Of a stretch of DNA of 64,000 bases, positions 25,758-32,770 are shown piece by piece. Under the pieces are notes generated by a model. It was not told the origin of the DNA. It saw only the letters and a list, made by a program, of their open reading frames with translations, and did not search any database. The position numbers were made by a program, and so were the translations under genes. The first letter of the stretch is position 1. Each line of letters starts with the position of its first letter. The stretch covers positions 310,001 through 374,000 of the forward strand of contig CAVPJW010000004.1 of assembly GCA_963705525.1 (NCBI GenBank), given 5' to 3'. This stretch comes from CAVPJW01 sp963705525 (GTDB lineage Bacteria > Acidobacteriota > Vicinamibacteria > Vicinamibacterales > CAVPJW01).

Positions 25758-26231
25758 TTATGAGCGTGGCGGTGGAACCGAATAATGAAGGTGGGCGATG
25801 CGCCAGCCGCTGGCCGTCCTCTCATACCCGTGACTCTCCCAGCCCTTCGCGGTGAGAGACTGTCCATCGGTTCGCGTGGCGGCGTACTCAAAATCGTAGA
25901 CGAGCCAGGCCACATCACCTGCGACGACGATGCTGACGTTGCTGGCCTGTAGATTCCGCTTCGTGAAATCCCTCTGCATGTTGGCGTACATCGCTTTCAC
26001 GCCGTCCCAGCCCTGGAAGCGGCCGAAGGGTGTCACCACGAGGACATCCGGGCTCTGCAACCAGACCTGCGCGGCCAGTGAGACGTCAGCCGCGTTGAGC
26101 GATTGCACGTACGTATGGAAGACCTGTTCAATATCGGCGCGGTCCCGGTTCTTGTCGGGCGTGCGACGACAGCCAGGTGCGGACGCTAACATCAGGACAA
26201 CCGCGATCCACCCCATCCATCTCTTTCTCAT
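25758..26231 (-). CDS. exported NTF2/SnoaL-like protein
   Basis: This 157-residue protein starts MRKRWMGWIAVVLMLASAPG. The Cys after a hydrophobic stretch (LASAPGC) may be a lipobox, though Pro at -2 is not ideal. The mature domain shows DIEQVFHTYVQSLNAADVSL, GRFQGWDGVKAMYANMQRDF and SHGYERTASGWRIAHLHYSV, the complete SnoaL-like order. It lies downstream of no clear partner and 70 bases before the hydrolase gene on the same strand. It is the third exported NTF2-like protein of the window. Confidence 0.78.
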   Translation of the reverse strand: MRKRWMGWIAVVLMLASAPGCRRTPDKNRDRADIEQVFHTYVQSLNAADVSLAAQVWLQSPDVLVVTPFGRFQGWDGVKAMYANMQRDFTKRNLQASNVSIVVAGDVAWLVYDFEYAATRTDGQSLTAKGWESHGYERTASGWRIAHLHYSVPPPRS

Positions 26232-26502
26232 GTGGGACCACACAGTCTACTGAACCGAACGGCGAGATTGTCGGGAACTGTGCCGTGGATCGCCGTCCGG
26301 CACAAGTATACGATCGTGTATTGAATCGGCGCCGGCCCTTGAGTCTATCGCCGCTACGCGATTGTGGATAGCAGCGCGCTACAGGAGGCGGCTGCGAAAA
26401 TCGACGCGGCGGCACGGTGACGATGGAAGATACGGTGGAAGGTAGCCCTTGTCGAATCGGATCGACCCATCGAGCGTTTCGTCGTAAGCCATTGAGTTCA
26501 GG

Positions 26503-26558
26503 TGGTGCCGGAGGAGGGAATCGAACGTTCACGGGCGGTTAGCCCACGGGATTTTGAG
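26503..26558 (-). repeat. 56-base partial copy of tRNA-Leu (anticodon to CCA end)
   Basis: These 56 bases match 28350-28405 with two adjacent mismatches in the T stem. They contain the anticodon loop end, the variable arm, the T arm, the acceptor 3' side and CCA. The 5' half of the tRNA is missing, and the mismatches break the T stem, so this is not a functional gene. Its orientation is the same as that of the complete tRNA. The rest of 26244-26757 shows no supported gene. Confidence 0.9.
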
Positions 26559-26757
26559 ACGAAAGAAGAAGACCTAGCGGAGTGTTGTCGTATGAGTTGG
26601 TGTCGCCACAACGGCCCTCGCGATCAAGTAGCATCCGGTCGTGTGCGGCTCAGTGTGGCGCAGAGTCTCCAGATTCCTTCAAGTGAACCCTCCAGATTTC
26701 TGCTCCGGCGCTTTGGGCACGGGGCGTAGTCCTTTCATATCTAGGCCCGAGTCGTGC

Positions 26758-27792
26758 TCAGCGGCGACCTCGGCGCCTCAAATCAACGGTCCGGAAATTC
26801 GAATACTTTGCTTTCCCCGTGATCGAATGGCCCTGCCGCTTGGCGCCTTCATCATACTTTTCTTCCATCTCGGCGGGGACCCAGAAACCCAACGTTTGGT
26901 CCGGCCGATAGGTGACCGTGATTCGCGCGTTCGGAAGGGCGCCTCGAGTTCTCGGGCCCCAGTGGCGTATTGAAACGGGGAGAAGTCCTCCGGTGATGAG
27001 CTCACTGCGGATGACGCAACCGGTGCTCGGATCGATCCAGAAACGCCCGCTGGTGTTCAGCTCGCTCCCGCCGGGAGTCGCGATGAAGGCGGGCTTTCTC
27101 AGGTCTTCGTAGTGAATCACCCACGTCAGCGTTCCTTCGATGGTCTCTTCGCCAGCCTTCTCGAAGGAAACCCGCTTCCGATTGATTGGTCGGAGGAATG
27201 CGAGTGCGAAGGTGGGCAGATTGATCGTGCGGTACACCTCGCCGATGTTGTACCGAGCGTTTTCCTCGCCGATCTTCATGGCCTGCTCGACGACATCACT
27301 GGAGGGCTGAGAAAGGAGCTCTTGAAAGCGCATGCGGCCGTCCGGCACCGGGACGCCATCAACCTCAAGCACATTCCGGAACGCAAACCATGATTCATCG
27401 GGCGGTAGCTGAAAGATCAAGTACTCGGAAACCAACGTCTGCGTGCTCAGGGCCACGTCGTCTTCATCGCTGATCCGCTGCTCATAGCGTTCCTCAGCCA
27501 AGACGCCCGAAAGCAGGTGGTCTTCGTACTCGACGACATAAGCGTGCGCACGAAGCAGCACGTCTTTCAGCGTGAGCGTTTCCGCCGCCGCTTCATGCAA
27601 GCCCGTGGCGACCACGGCGAACGTCAGCAAGATGTCACAAAGAAGCGGCGATCTGTATCGGTGCCGGGCCAAACGGGCAATCGCGGCCGCAGTCTTGCCA
27701 CTCGGCCGGGTGGTTTGAGTCCGAGATGCCTCACCACCGCAGTGAGCAGGCGATCGGCGAGTGACGAAGCAAATGAGTGAAGGAGGGCCCAT
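26758..27792 (-). CDS. exported conserved hypothetical protein
   Basis: This frame has up to 344 codons. A hydrophobic stretch (LLCDILLTFAVVATGLHEAA, about 50-69) looks like a signal peptide, so the true start probably lies near residue 40 and uses a non-ATG codon; the first ATG is at 27792. The mature part contains TLKDVLLRAHAYVVEYEDHL, RFWIDPSTGCVIRSELITGG and LGFWVPAEMEEKYDEGAKRQ, a recurrent outer-membrane-associated or periplasmic family of Acidobacteriota without known function. It is the only complete gene inside the interval bounded by the tRNA-Leu repeat. Confidence 0.65.
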   Translation of the reverse strand: MGPPSLICFVTRRSPAHCGGEASRTQTTRPSGKTAAAIARLARHRYRSPLLCDILLTFAVVATGLHEAAAETLTLKDVLLRAHAYVVEYEDHLLSGVLAEERYEQRISDEDDVALSTQTLVSEYLIFQLPPDESWFAFRNVLEVDGVPVPDGRMRFQELLSQPSSDVVEQAMKIGEENARYNIGEVYRTINLPTFALAFLRPINRKRVSFEKAGEETIEGTLTWVIHYEDLRKPAFIATPGGSELNTSGRFWIDPSTGCVIRSELITGGLLPVSIRHWGPRTRGALPNARITVTYRPDQTLGFWVPAEMEEKYDEGAKRQGHSITGKAKYSNFRTVDLRRRGRR

Positions 27793-27921
27793 CGGCGGCC
27801 GCGCGGGTCATGCCGCAGGGTCGATGATGACACCTCAATCGTAGGGATTGCAATCACGCTTCTTCTATTCGTCGGTGCCGTATCCGATGCGCTTGCTAGG
27901 TGCGTTGAAGTGCCGACTGCG

Positions 27922-28209
27922 CTACGGCACCGCAGGCTTCTCAAGGCGGATGTGTCGACGGCCTCGCGAACTCCCATCGCTGTCCTTCGTAAGACGCACG
28001 ATCGGTGAGAGACGCCCCAGCCTGGCCGGAAGATCACGATCCGTAGTGGGGATGAGCGGGTCGCTTTCGAACCAATACTCGGGAATGAACCATTCGGGCC
28101 GGCCCGGACCGAAGACATGTACGTGAATGTGGGCGGGGGTCGTGAGCTGTGGATAGGGCCCTGGCTTTATGGTCCGAAACTCGTATCGACCGTCGGCGTC
28201 TGTGCGCAC
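27922..28209 (-). pseudogene. intradiol ring-cleavage dioxygenase-like, 5'-truncated
   Basis: The translation RTDADGRYEFRTIKPGPYPQ followed by PAHIHVHVFGPGRPEWFIPE is the C-terminal half of the intradiol dioxygenase / protocatechuate 3,4-dioxygenase beta-like fold. It includes the WVRTDADGRYEF strand and the HIH iron-ligand region. Upstream the frame stays open for some 40 codons (CDGSHYDPRLYGWV) but then loses similarity and reaches the tRNA-Leu gene within about 140 bases. The N-terminal half, with the first Tyr ligand, is missing. A shortened gene or relic is most likely; GTG 28209 is only a formal start. Confidence 0.6.
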
Positions 28210-28349
28210 CCAGCCATAGAGACGAGGGTCGTAATGACTTCCGTCACAGGGACAAGACCAGGGACAGTCGAAGGCGTCGGATGGTATTTCGCGTGGTCGT
28301 CGCCAATCGCAAGTGATTCAGATCAGGCCCGTCGTTGCGTGCCTTATCG

Positions 28350-28437
28350 TGGTGCCGGAGGAGGGAATCGAACCCTCACGGGCGGTTAGCCCACGGGATT
28401 TTGAGTCCCGCGCGTCTGCCAGTTTCACCACTCCGGC
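28350..28437 (-). tRNA. tRNA-Leu (anticodon CAA)
   Basis: This is a class II tRNA reading 5' to 3' on the minus strand. The acceptor stem is GCCGGAG with CTCCGGC, the anticodon stem is CGGGA/TCCCG with loop CTCAAAA (anticodon CAA), the long variable arm is GGGC..GCCC, the T arm is GAGGGTTCGATTCCCTC, the discriminator is A, and CCA is encoded. All stems pair. Its 3' part is repeated at 26503-26558. Confidence 0.95.
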
Positions 28438-28535
28438 TCTGAGAACTACGGCGGCGAGATCACAATCTTATCAGGTCGCCTCTCCCGCCGGCGCCCCGAG
28501 ACCGTGAAGACCGGGCCCCTGGCACTGTTGAACGA

Positions 28536-29285
28536 TCAGCGATGCCGCTCGACGGCCAGCTCCTGCAGCCGAGGCTCGAGTTTCGCCGCGAGCTCCTGAA
28601 CCTCACTCGCTTCGCTGAGCAGTCCCAGGATGGCAGCACGAAGCGCGCGAAGGAGCTCGTCACGATCGAGCGAGCGGACCAGGGCGCCGACAAACCGATC
28701 GCGTACGTCGGCCGGGAGATCGTCGAAGCCACGGCCGTAGCGCGCAGGCAGGCCGCGGCGACGACAGGCGAGGCTGAGAGCGTAGTCGCGAACGCCGCTG
28801 ATCCAGTATTCGGCCTGCCAGTATTGAGCGCGCTCGATGCACAGGCGCGCGCGTGTCGCGTGATGCACGGCGTAGCCGAAGAGCTCATCGGGTGCCGGAG
28901 GCCGGGCATGAGGCCTCTCGATGGCACGGCCGAACAAGAGCTCGAACTTCGGGCCGATCGATCCGAACTCAGAGGCCGGCGTGAACGACAGGTCGAACTG
29001 CAGGCACCCCGGGAGCAGGAACACACGATAAATGGTCGCGCCGTATGGCAGATCGAACAACCGAACGGCGTCGAATTCGACGACGAGCGTGCGCGTCCAA
29101 TCCTCGAGGACGTCGACAACCGGCACACCGTCTTCGACACCGAACGTGAGGTCGAGATCCGACCAGCGATCGCCCTCGCCAAAGGCGAGCGATCCGACGA
29201 CGGCGCCGGCGATCACCCTTCGGTCGGCTGACGCCAGCTCGAGAGCACGCCTGCGAACGCGTTCACGATCGTCGATGCTGAACAT
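28536..29285 (-). CDS. nucleotidyltransferase-domain protein
   Basis: This 249-residue protein has a pol-beta-type nucleotidyltransferase core: GSLAFGEGDRWSDLDLTFGV (about 31-50) shows the GS...D-x-D motif with metal ligands D43 and D45, and a third acid follows in LQFDLSFTPASEFG. The C-terminal half is helical (AVHHATRARLCIERAQYWQA), like HEPN/KNTase-C helical domains. The family includes aminoglycoside adenylyltransferases and MNT-type antitoxins. There is no separate HEPN gene next to it. The substrate is unknown. Confidence 0.85.
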   Translation of the reverse strand: MFSIDDRERVRRRALELASADRRVIAGAVVGSLAFGEGDRWSDLDLTFGVEDGVPVVDVLEDWTRTLVVEFDAVRLFDLPYGATIYRVFLLPGCLQFDLSFTPASEFGSIGPKFELLFGRAIERPHARPPAPDELFGYAVHHATRARLCIERAQYWQAEYWISGVRDYALSLACRRRGLPARYGRGFDDLPADVRDRFVGALVRSLDRDELLRALRAAILGLLSEASEVQELAAKLEPRLQELAVERHR

Positions 29286-29326
29286 GAGTCAGCGGCAACG
29301 CACCGCGAGCGAGGGCGAACCGACCT

Positions 29327-29445
29327 TCATTCGTTCCTGAGCGCGATTGCCGGATCGATCCGGACGAGGCGCCGCGAGATACGTCGCGGCGAAGGCACCA
29401 CGAGCAGCAACAGCACACCCACAACGGGCCGAATCCCGTCGTTTG
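29327..29445 (-). pseudogene. C-terminal remnant of an ADOP-type permease
   Basis: The minus-strand stop at 29327-29329 is preceded by VRIDPAIALRNE. Further upstream, split over two frames, are AAFAATYLAA and VLLLLVV. This is the last helix and the closing (R)..RVDPxxALRxE motif of MacB/FtsX-type permeases, as in the complete copy ending at 56598. At least one frameshift and loss of everything upstream mark it as a relic. Confidence 0.55.
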
Positions 29446-29461
29446 CTGCCCATCAGGTGAA

Positions 29462-29962
29462 TCAGCATTTGCAGCCCAGATCGGTCGAATGGCCCAGCGC
29501 GATCTTCCACCGCCCGTCTATCTTGACGAGCACCATGCTCTCGACGAAGGTGCCCTTCCACTCGTGCTGGTCGGGAGTGCCCCTTCCCATGAGGCGCCGG
29601 CCCGCATCGCTATCGGCGAAGGTGAATATCGCGTCAAGGCTGAGCGTCACCCAGGCGACGTCGCCGTGGACGCGTGTGACAAAGTCGTGGAGATTGTAGG
29701 TGACGCGTGCACCAGCCTTGTCCGCCTCGCTGCGCCAGGCCGACGCGCCTTGGACCGCAGTTGGATGGCCCCTTTCGATCCACTTCGCGTCCGGCGCGAG
29801 AAACTCGACGCTCTTCGCGGGATCGTTCTGATAGGCGGTCTCATATCCGCGGACCGCCGCTTCAACCTCGGAAACTGCCGGGTCAACAGCCTGGGCGGGA
29901 GCCGGTCGGGTTGACCCCAGTACCACGAGGCACAAAACTATCTGCACGCGAAACCGCAGCAT
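29462..29962 (-). CDS. exported NTF2/SnoaL-like protein
   Basis: This is a 166-residue protein. The signal peptide MLRFRVQIVLCLVVLGSTRP is followed by VSEVEAAVRGYETAYQNDPA, then GDVAWVTLSLDAIFTFADSD and ESMVLVKIDGRWKIALGHST. The last block is the standard closing strand of DUF4440/SnoaL-like proteins. ATG 29962 is chosen because AAAGGAGGTTCTCG precedes it; the extra 17 upstream codons are not part of the gene. It is the fourth exported NTF2-like protein of the window. Confidence 0.8.
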   Translation of the reverse strand: MLRFRVQIVLCLVVLGSTRPAPAQAVDPAVSEVEAAVRGYETAYQNDPAKSVEFLAPDAKWIERGHPTAVQGASAWRSEADKAGARVTYNLHDFVTRVHGDVAWVTLSLDAIFTFADSDAGRRLMGRGTPDQHEWKGTFVESMVLVKIDGRWKIALGHSTDLGCKC

Positions 29963-30023
29963 CGAGAACCTCCTTTGTCGGGCGCGTGGGGACAATGCGT
30001 AGAACGTTAGCATAGCGATCGCC

Positions 30024-30173
30024 GTGGCTCACTTACGAACCGGAGTTCCCCTCGCCGCATCTGGTCTCGTGGGCGGGTTGTTCGTCGTGACGGCTGCCGT
30101 TCGACCGGAACGACTCTTCGGCGAGCTGACGCCAGGTCGCTCTCTCGTCGGGTTCCGCGTGATCGTTCCGTGA
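30024..30173 (+). CDS. possible 49-codon membrane peptide
   Basis: GTG 30024 opens a short frame with one hydrophobic segment (PLAASGLVGGLFVVTAAV, about 9-26) and a basic-polar tail. There is no clear ribosome site, and the segment could be a chance frame in the 310-base gap between 30014 and 30323. It is listed because the hydrophobic pattern is compact and the rest of the gap shows nothing else. Confidence 0.2.
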   Translation: MAHLRTGVPLAASGLVGGLFVVTAAVRPERLFGELTPGRSLVGFRVIVP

Positions 30174-30323
30174 CTCCTCTCTTTCCTAGGAATGTCGCCA
30201 AAGGAACCTCAGCTGCAGATTTGGCTCATGCGTGTATGTCGCTCAGCCGCCGGAGCATAGATGACTGATTGAAGGATCGGGCGCCGGAACACAACTTGCA
30301 GCCTCCGGGGTATGGAGGGCGGC

Positions 30324-31013
30324 ATGTCGAAAAAATTTGTGGCCCTGGCGGTAACACTCGGGATCGCGGCGATCGTCGTCACTGGGCTCATGGCCGCGAC
30401 GATGATCCAGGCGGCAACGGGCGGGTCGGCGTTCCGCTTCGCTTCCGATGATTCGATCATTCCGCGCTATCGAGAAGTGACGCTCCCCGCCGGGACGGTA
30501 CTCCCGGTTGCACTGGACAGCTACGTCGCCTCCGACAGCAGCCGAATCGAGGATCCGGTGCGCGCCCATCTGCGCCGTTCGATCGAGCTCGACGGCGCGA
30601 CCGTGTTCCCGGCTGGCAGCACGCTCGTCGGACACGTGACGAGCGCGCGTCGATCGGGGCGCGTCCAGGGTCGGGCGTATCTCGCATTTCGATTCGAATC
30701 ACTCGCGACGCCCAGTGGATCCGAGCGCGTCGATATTCACACGAGCGCCGTCGCGCTGCAGGCTCGCGCTACCAAGAAAAAGGACGCGCTCACGATCGGC
30801 ATTCCAGCCGCAGGTGGCGCGGTGATCGGTGCGCTCTTCGGCGGGAAGAAAGGCGCCGCCATCGGCGGGGCCGCCGCGGGTGGAGCCGGAACAGCCTACG
30901 TCCTTTCCACGCGCGGCCGTGAGGTGCGACTCGGACCCGGAGCCTTCACGTCGGTCCGGCTCAGCGAGCCTGTCACGGTTCGGGTGCCCCTCAACCGCGT
31001 CGCCGCGTCCTGA
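30324..31013 (+). CDS. exported protein with glycine-zipper segment (hypothetical)
   Basis: This 229-residue protein starts MSKKFVALAVTLGIAAIVVT (signal anchor or signal peptide). A beta domain with TLPAGTVLPVALDSYVASDS (about 52-71) and GATVFPAGSTLVGHVTSARR resembles the TrbI/VirB10-like or SAF-like barrel found in pilus-assembly and wall proteins. A glycine-zipper segment, AVIGALFGGKKGAAIGGAAA, follows and could insert in a membrane. GGAGGGC before ATG 30324 decides the start over the one four codons upstream. An envelope role is plausible, but the exact function is unknown. Confidence 0.65.
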   Translation: MSKKFVALAVTLGIAAIVVTGLMAATMIQAATGGSAFRFASDDSIIPRYREVTLPAGTVLPVALDSYVASDSSRIEDPVRAHLRRSIELDGATVFPAGSTLVGHVTSARRSGRVQGRAYLAFRFESLATPSGSERVDIHTSAVALQARATKKKDALTIGIPAAGGAVIGALFGGKKGAAIGGAAAGGAGTAYVLSTRGREVRLGPGAFTSVRLSEPVTVRVPLNRVAAS

Positions 31014-31132
31014 CGCCAGCATCCCACGACGGCCGAAAACGGCGGGAGCGGCTCGGCGCGACGTCCGAACGCTCTCGCCGCCTGCGAACTCACTTTCGAA
31101 CGATCCTCGAGACCAGCACCAGCACAACCAGC

Positions 31133-31156
31133 CCATCCGATCTAAACTGTCGCCGC
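31133..31156 (+). promoter_or_regulatory. 24-base element shared with 32734-32757
   Basis: A 24-base sequence ending ATCTAAACTGTCGCCGC is present in identical form 8 bases before the amidohydrolase start and, at 32734-32757, 13 bases before the rhamnosidase start. TAAACT could be a -10 box, but no -35 is evident. Exact conservation upstream of two genes suggests a shared promoter, leader or regulator site. Confidence 0.5.
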
Positions 31157-31163
31157 AATCATC

Positions 31164-32657
31164 GTGGCAGACGGCGACCTGACGATCACGGGCATGACCA
31201 GGCAATACTTCCGCGGCTCAACATTCGCGCGCCGAATCCTTGTCGTCACGCTGGGACTCGCCCTCACGGGCGCGGCTGCGATCGAAAGCCGCTCAAGCTC
31301 CCAGGCAACCCGGTCGACGCCGCCACCCATCGCGATCACACACGCCACCATCGTTGATACGGATACAGGAAGGGAGAACGAGGATCAGACCGTCATCGTG
31401 GTCGGCGGCCGAATCGCCGATGTGAAAGATAGCGCGACGGCCACCCTTCCCGAGGGCATCAAGGTGGTGGACGGACGCAACAAATTCCTGATCCCCGGTC
31501 TGTGGGATATGCATGTTCACGGGAACAACGAGCCGTGGTTCGCGAGTCTGTTTCCGCTGTATCTCGCCAATGGCGTGACGGGCATCCGGGAAATGTTCGG
31601 CCCACCGAATGCCAACGAGTATCGGGCGGCCCTGGGCGGGATGAGCGCGGCGCATCCGCATGTGTACCTGGCGAGCCCGATCATCGATGGACGTCCAAAG
31701 GTGTGGCCAGACTCGATCGAAGTCACCTCGCCGGAAGAGGCGCGCCGTGTCGTGGATGAGCAGCAGCGGAACGGCGCCGACTTCATCAAGGTTTACGGCC
31801 TGCTTTCTCGTGAGACCTACGTCGCGATCATGGACGAAAGCAAGCGACTTCGCATTCCCGTGGCAGGCCACGTGCCGAGAGCCGTCAGTGTGTGGACCGC
31901 CGCGGCGGCCGGCCAGATGACGTTCGAACATCTCAGCGGCGTCGTCGAGGCCTGTTCGAGTCGTGAAGAAGAGCTGTCGCGAAAGCTGGCGACGACCAGT
32001 TCAGCCACCGAGCGGAACCGGTTGTATCTCGGGTTCGCTCTGAGCTACGACGATGCCAGGTGTCAGCGGCTGTTCGAAGTCATGAGGAAAGGCGGCATAC
32101 GGGCCGTGCCGACTTTGACGGTGGATCGCGCGTTCGGGCATATCAGCGACGACCAGTTCACCCATGATGCGCGACTGCGATACTTTCATGGAAAGTTCCG
32201 CGACTGGCTCACGGCGAAAGACGACTTCCGGCTGAAGGACTACACGGCCGAAGACTACGCGCTCGAGCGACAACTACTCGAAGAGAAGCAGAAACTCGTC
32301 GGCAAGATGTACAAAGCCGGCGTGCCGATCCTGGCTGGGACAGACACCGGGAACCCGTACTGCTTTCCGGGATTCAGTCTTCACGACGAACTCGCCCTGC
32401 TGGTCGAATCCGGTCTGACGCCGATGAGCGCGCTGCAGGCAGCGACTCGGAACGCGGCCCGGCTGATGGGTGCGACCGACAGGTACGGCTCGATCACGCG
32501 AGGCAAGGTCGCCGATCTGGTCCTGCTCGATGCCGATCCACTCGCGGACATTCACAATACGACGAAGATTTCAGCCGTGTTTCTGGAGGGTCGGGAATTC
32601 GACCGCGCCGCGCTCGATGCGAGCCTCGAGGCGGCAGCCGGCGCGCCAACCAGGTGA
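31164..32657 (+). CDS. exported amidohydrolase (imidazolonepropionase/prolidase-like)
   Basis: This is a protein of up to 497 residues. A signal peptide lies around ARRILVVTLGLALTGAAAIE (about 22-41). The amidohydrolase-1 domain follows, with FLIPGLWDMHVHGN (metal motif HVH), the lysine ligand in GADFIKVYGLLSRE, the histidine in IPVAGHVPRAVS, HLSGVVEA, and the final aspartate in PILAGTDTGNPYCFPG. The closing block, GSITRGKVADLVLLDADPLA, is typical. Such exported enzymes hydrolyse cyclic amides or X-Pro-like peptides. GTG 31164 is the listed start; an ATG at 31194 is also possible. It shares an upstream element with the next gene. Confidence 0.88.
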   Translation: MADGDLTITGMTRQYFRGSTFARRILVVTLGLALTGAAAIESRSSSQATRSTPPPIAITHATIVDTDTGRENEDQTVIVVGGRIADVKDSATATLPEGIKVVDGRNKFLIPGLWDMHVHGNNEPWFASLFPLYLANGVTGIREMFGPPNANEYRAALGGMSAAHPHVYLASPIIDGRPKVWPDSIEVTSPEEARRVVDEQQRNGADFIKVYGLLSRETYVAIMDESKRLRIPVAGHVPRAVSVWTAAAAGQMTFEHLSGVVEACSSREEELSRKLATTSSATERNRLYLGFALSYDDARCQRLFEVMRKGGIRAVPTLTVDRAFGHISDDQFTHDARLRYFHGKFRDWLTAKDDFRLKDYTAEDYALERQLLEEKQKLVGKMYKAGVPILAGTDTGNPYCFPGFSLHDELALLVESGLTPMSALQAATRNAARLMGATDRYGSITRGKVADLVLLDADPLADIHNTTKISAVFLEGREFDRAALDASLEAAAGAPTR

Positions 32658-32733
32658 CCTCTTTCCCGGGTGCCTGCCGGTCCGCAAACACCCGACGTTC
32701 AGCACCATCCGCGTATCTGAATACGCTTCCTCA

Positions 32734-32757
32734 CCATCCGATCTAAACTGTCGCCGC
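32734..32757 (+). promoter_or_regulatory. 24-base element shared with 31133-31156
   Basis: This is the second, identical copy of the 24-base element (contains ATCCGATCTAAACTGTCGCC), 13 bases before the rhamnosidase ATG. See the entry at 31133. Outside the 24 bases the two upstream regions are not similar. Confidence 0.5.
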
Positions 32758-32770
32758 GACGAGCCCATCC

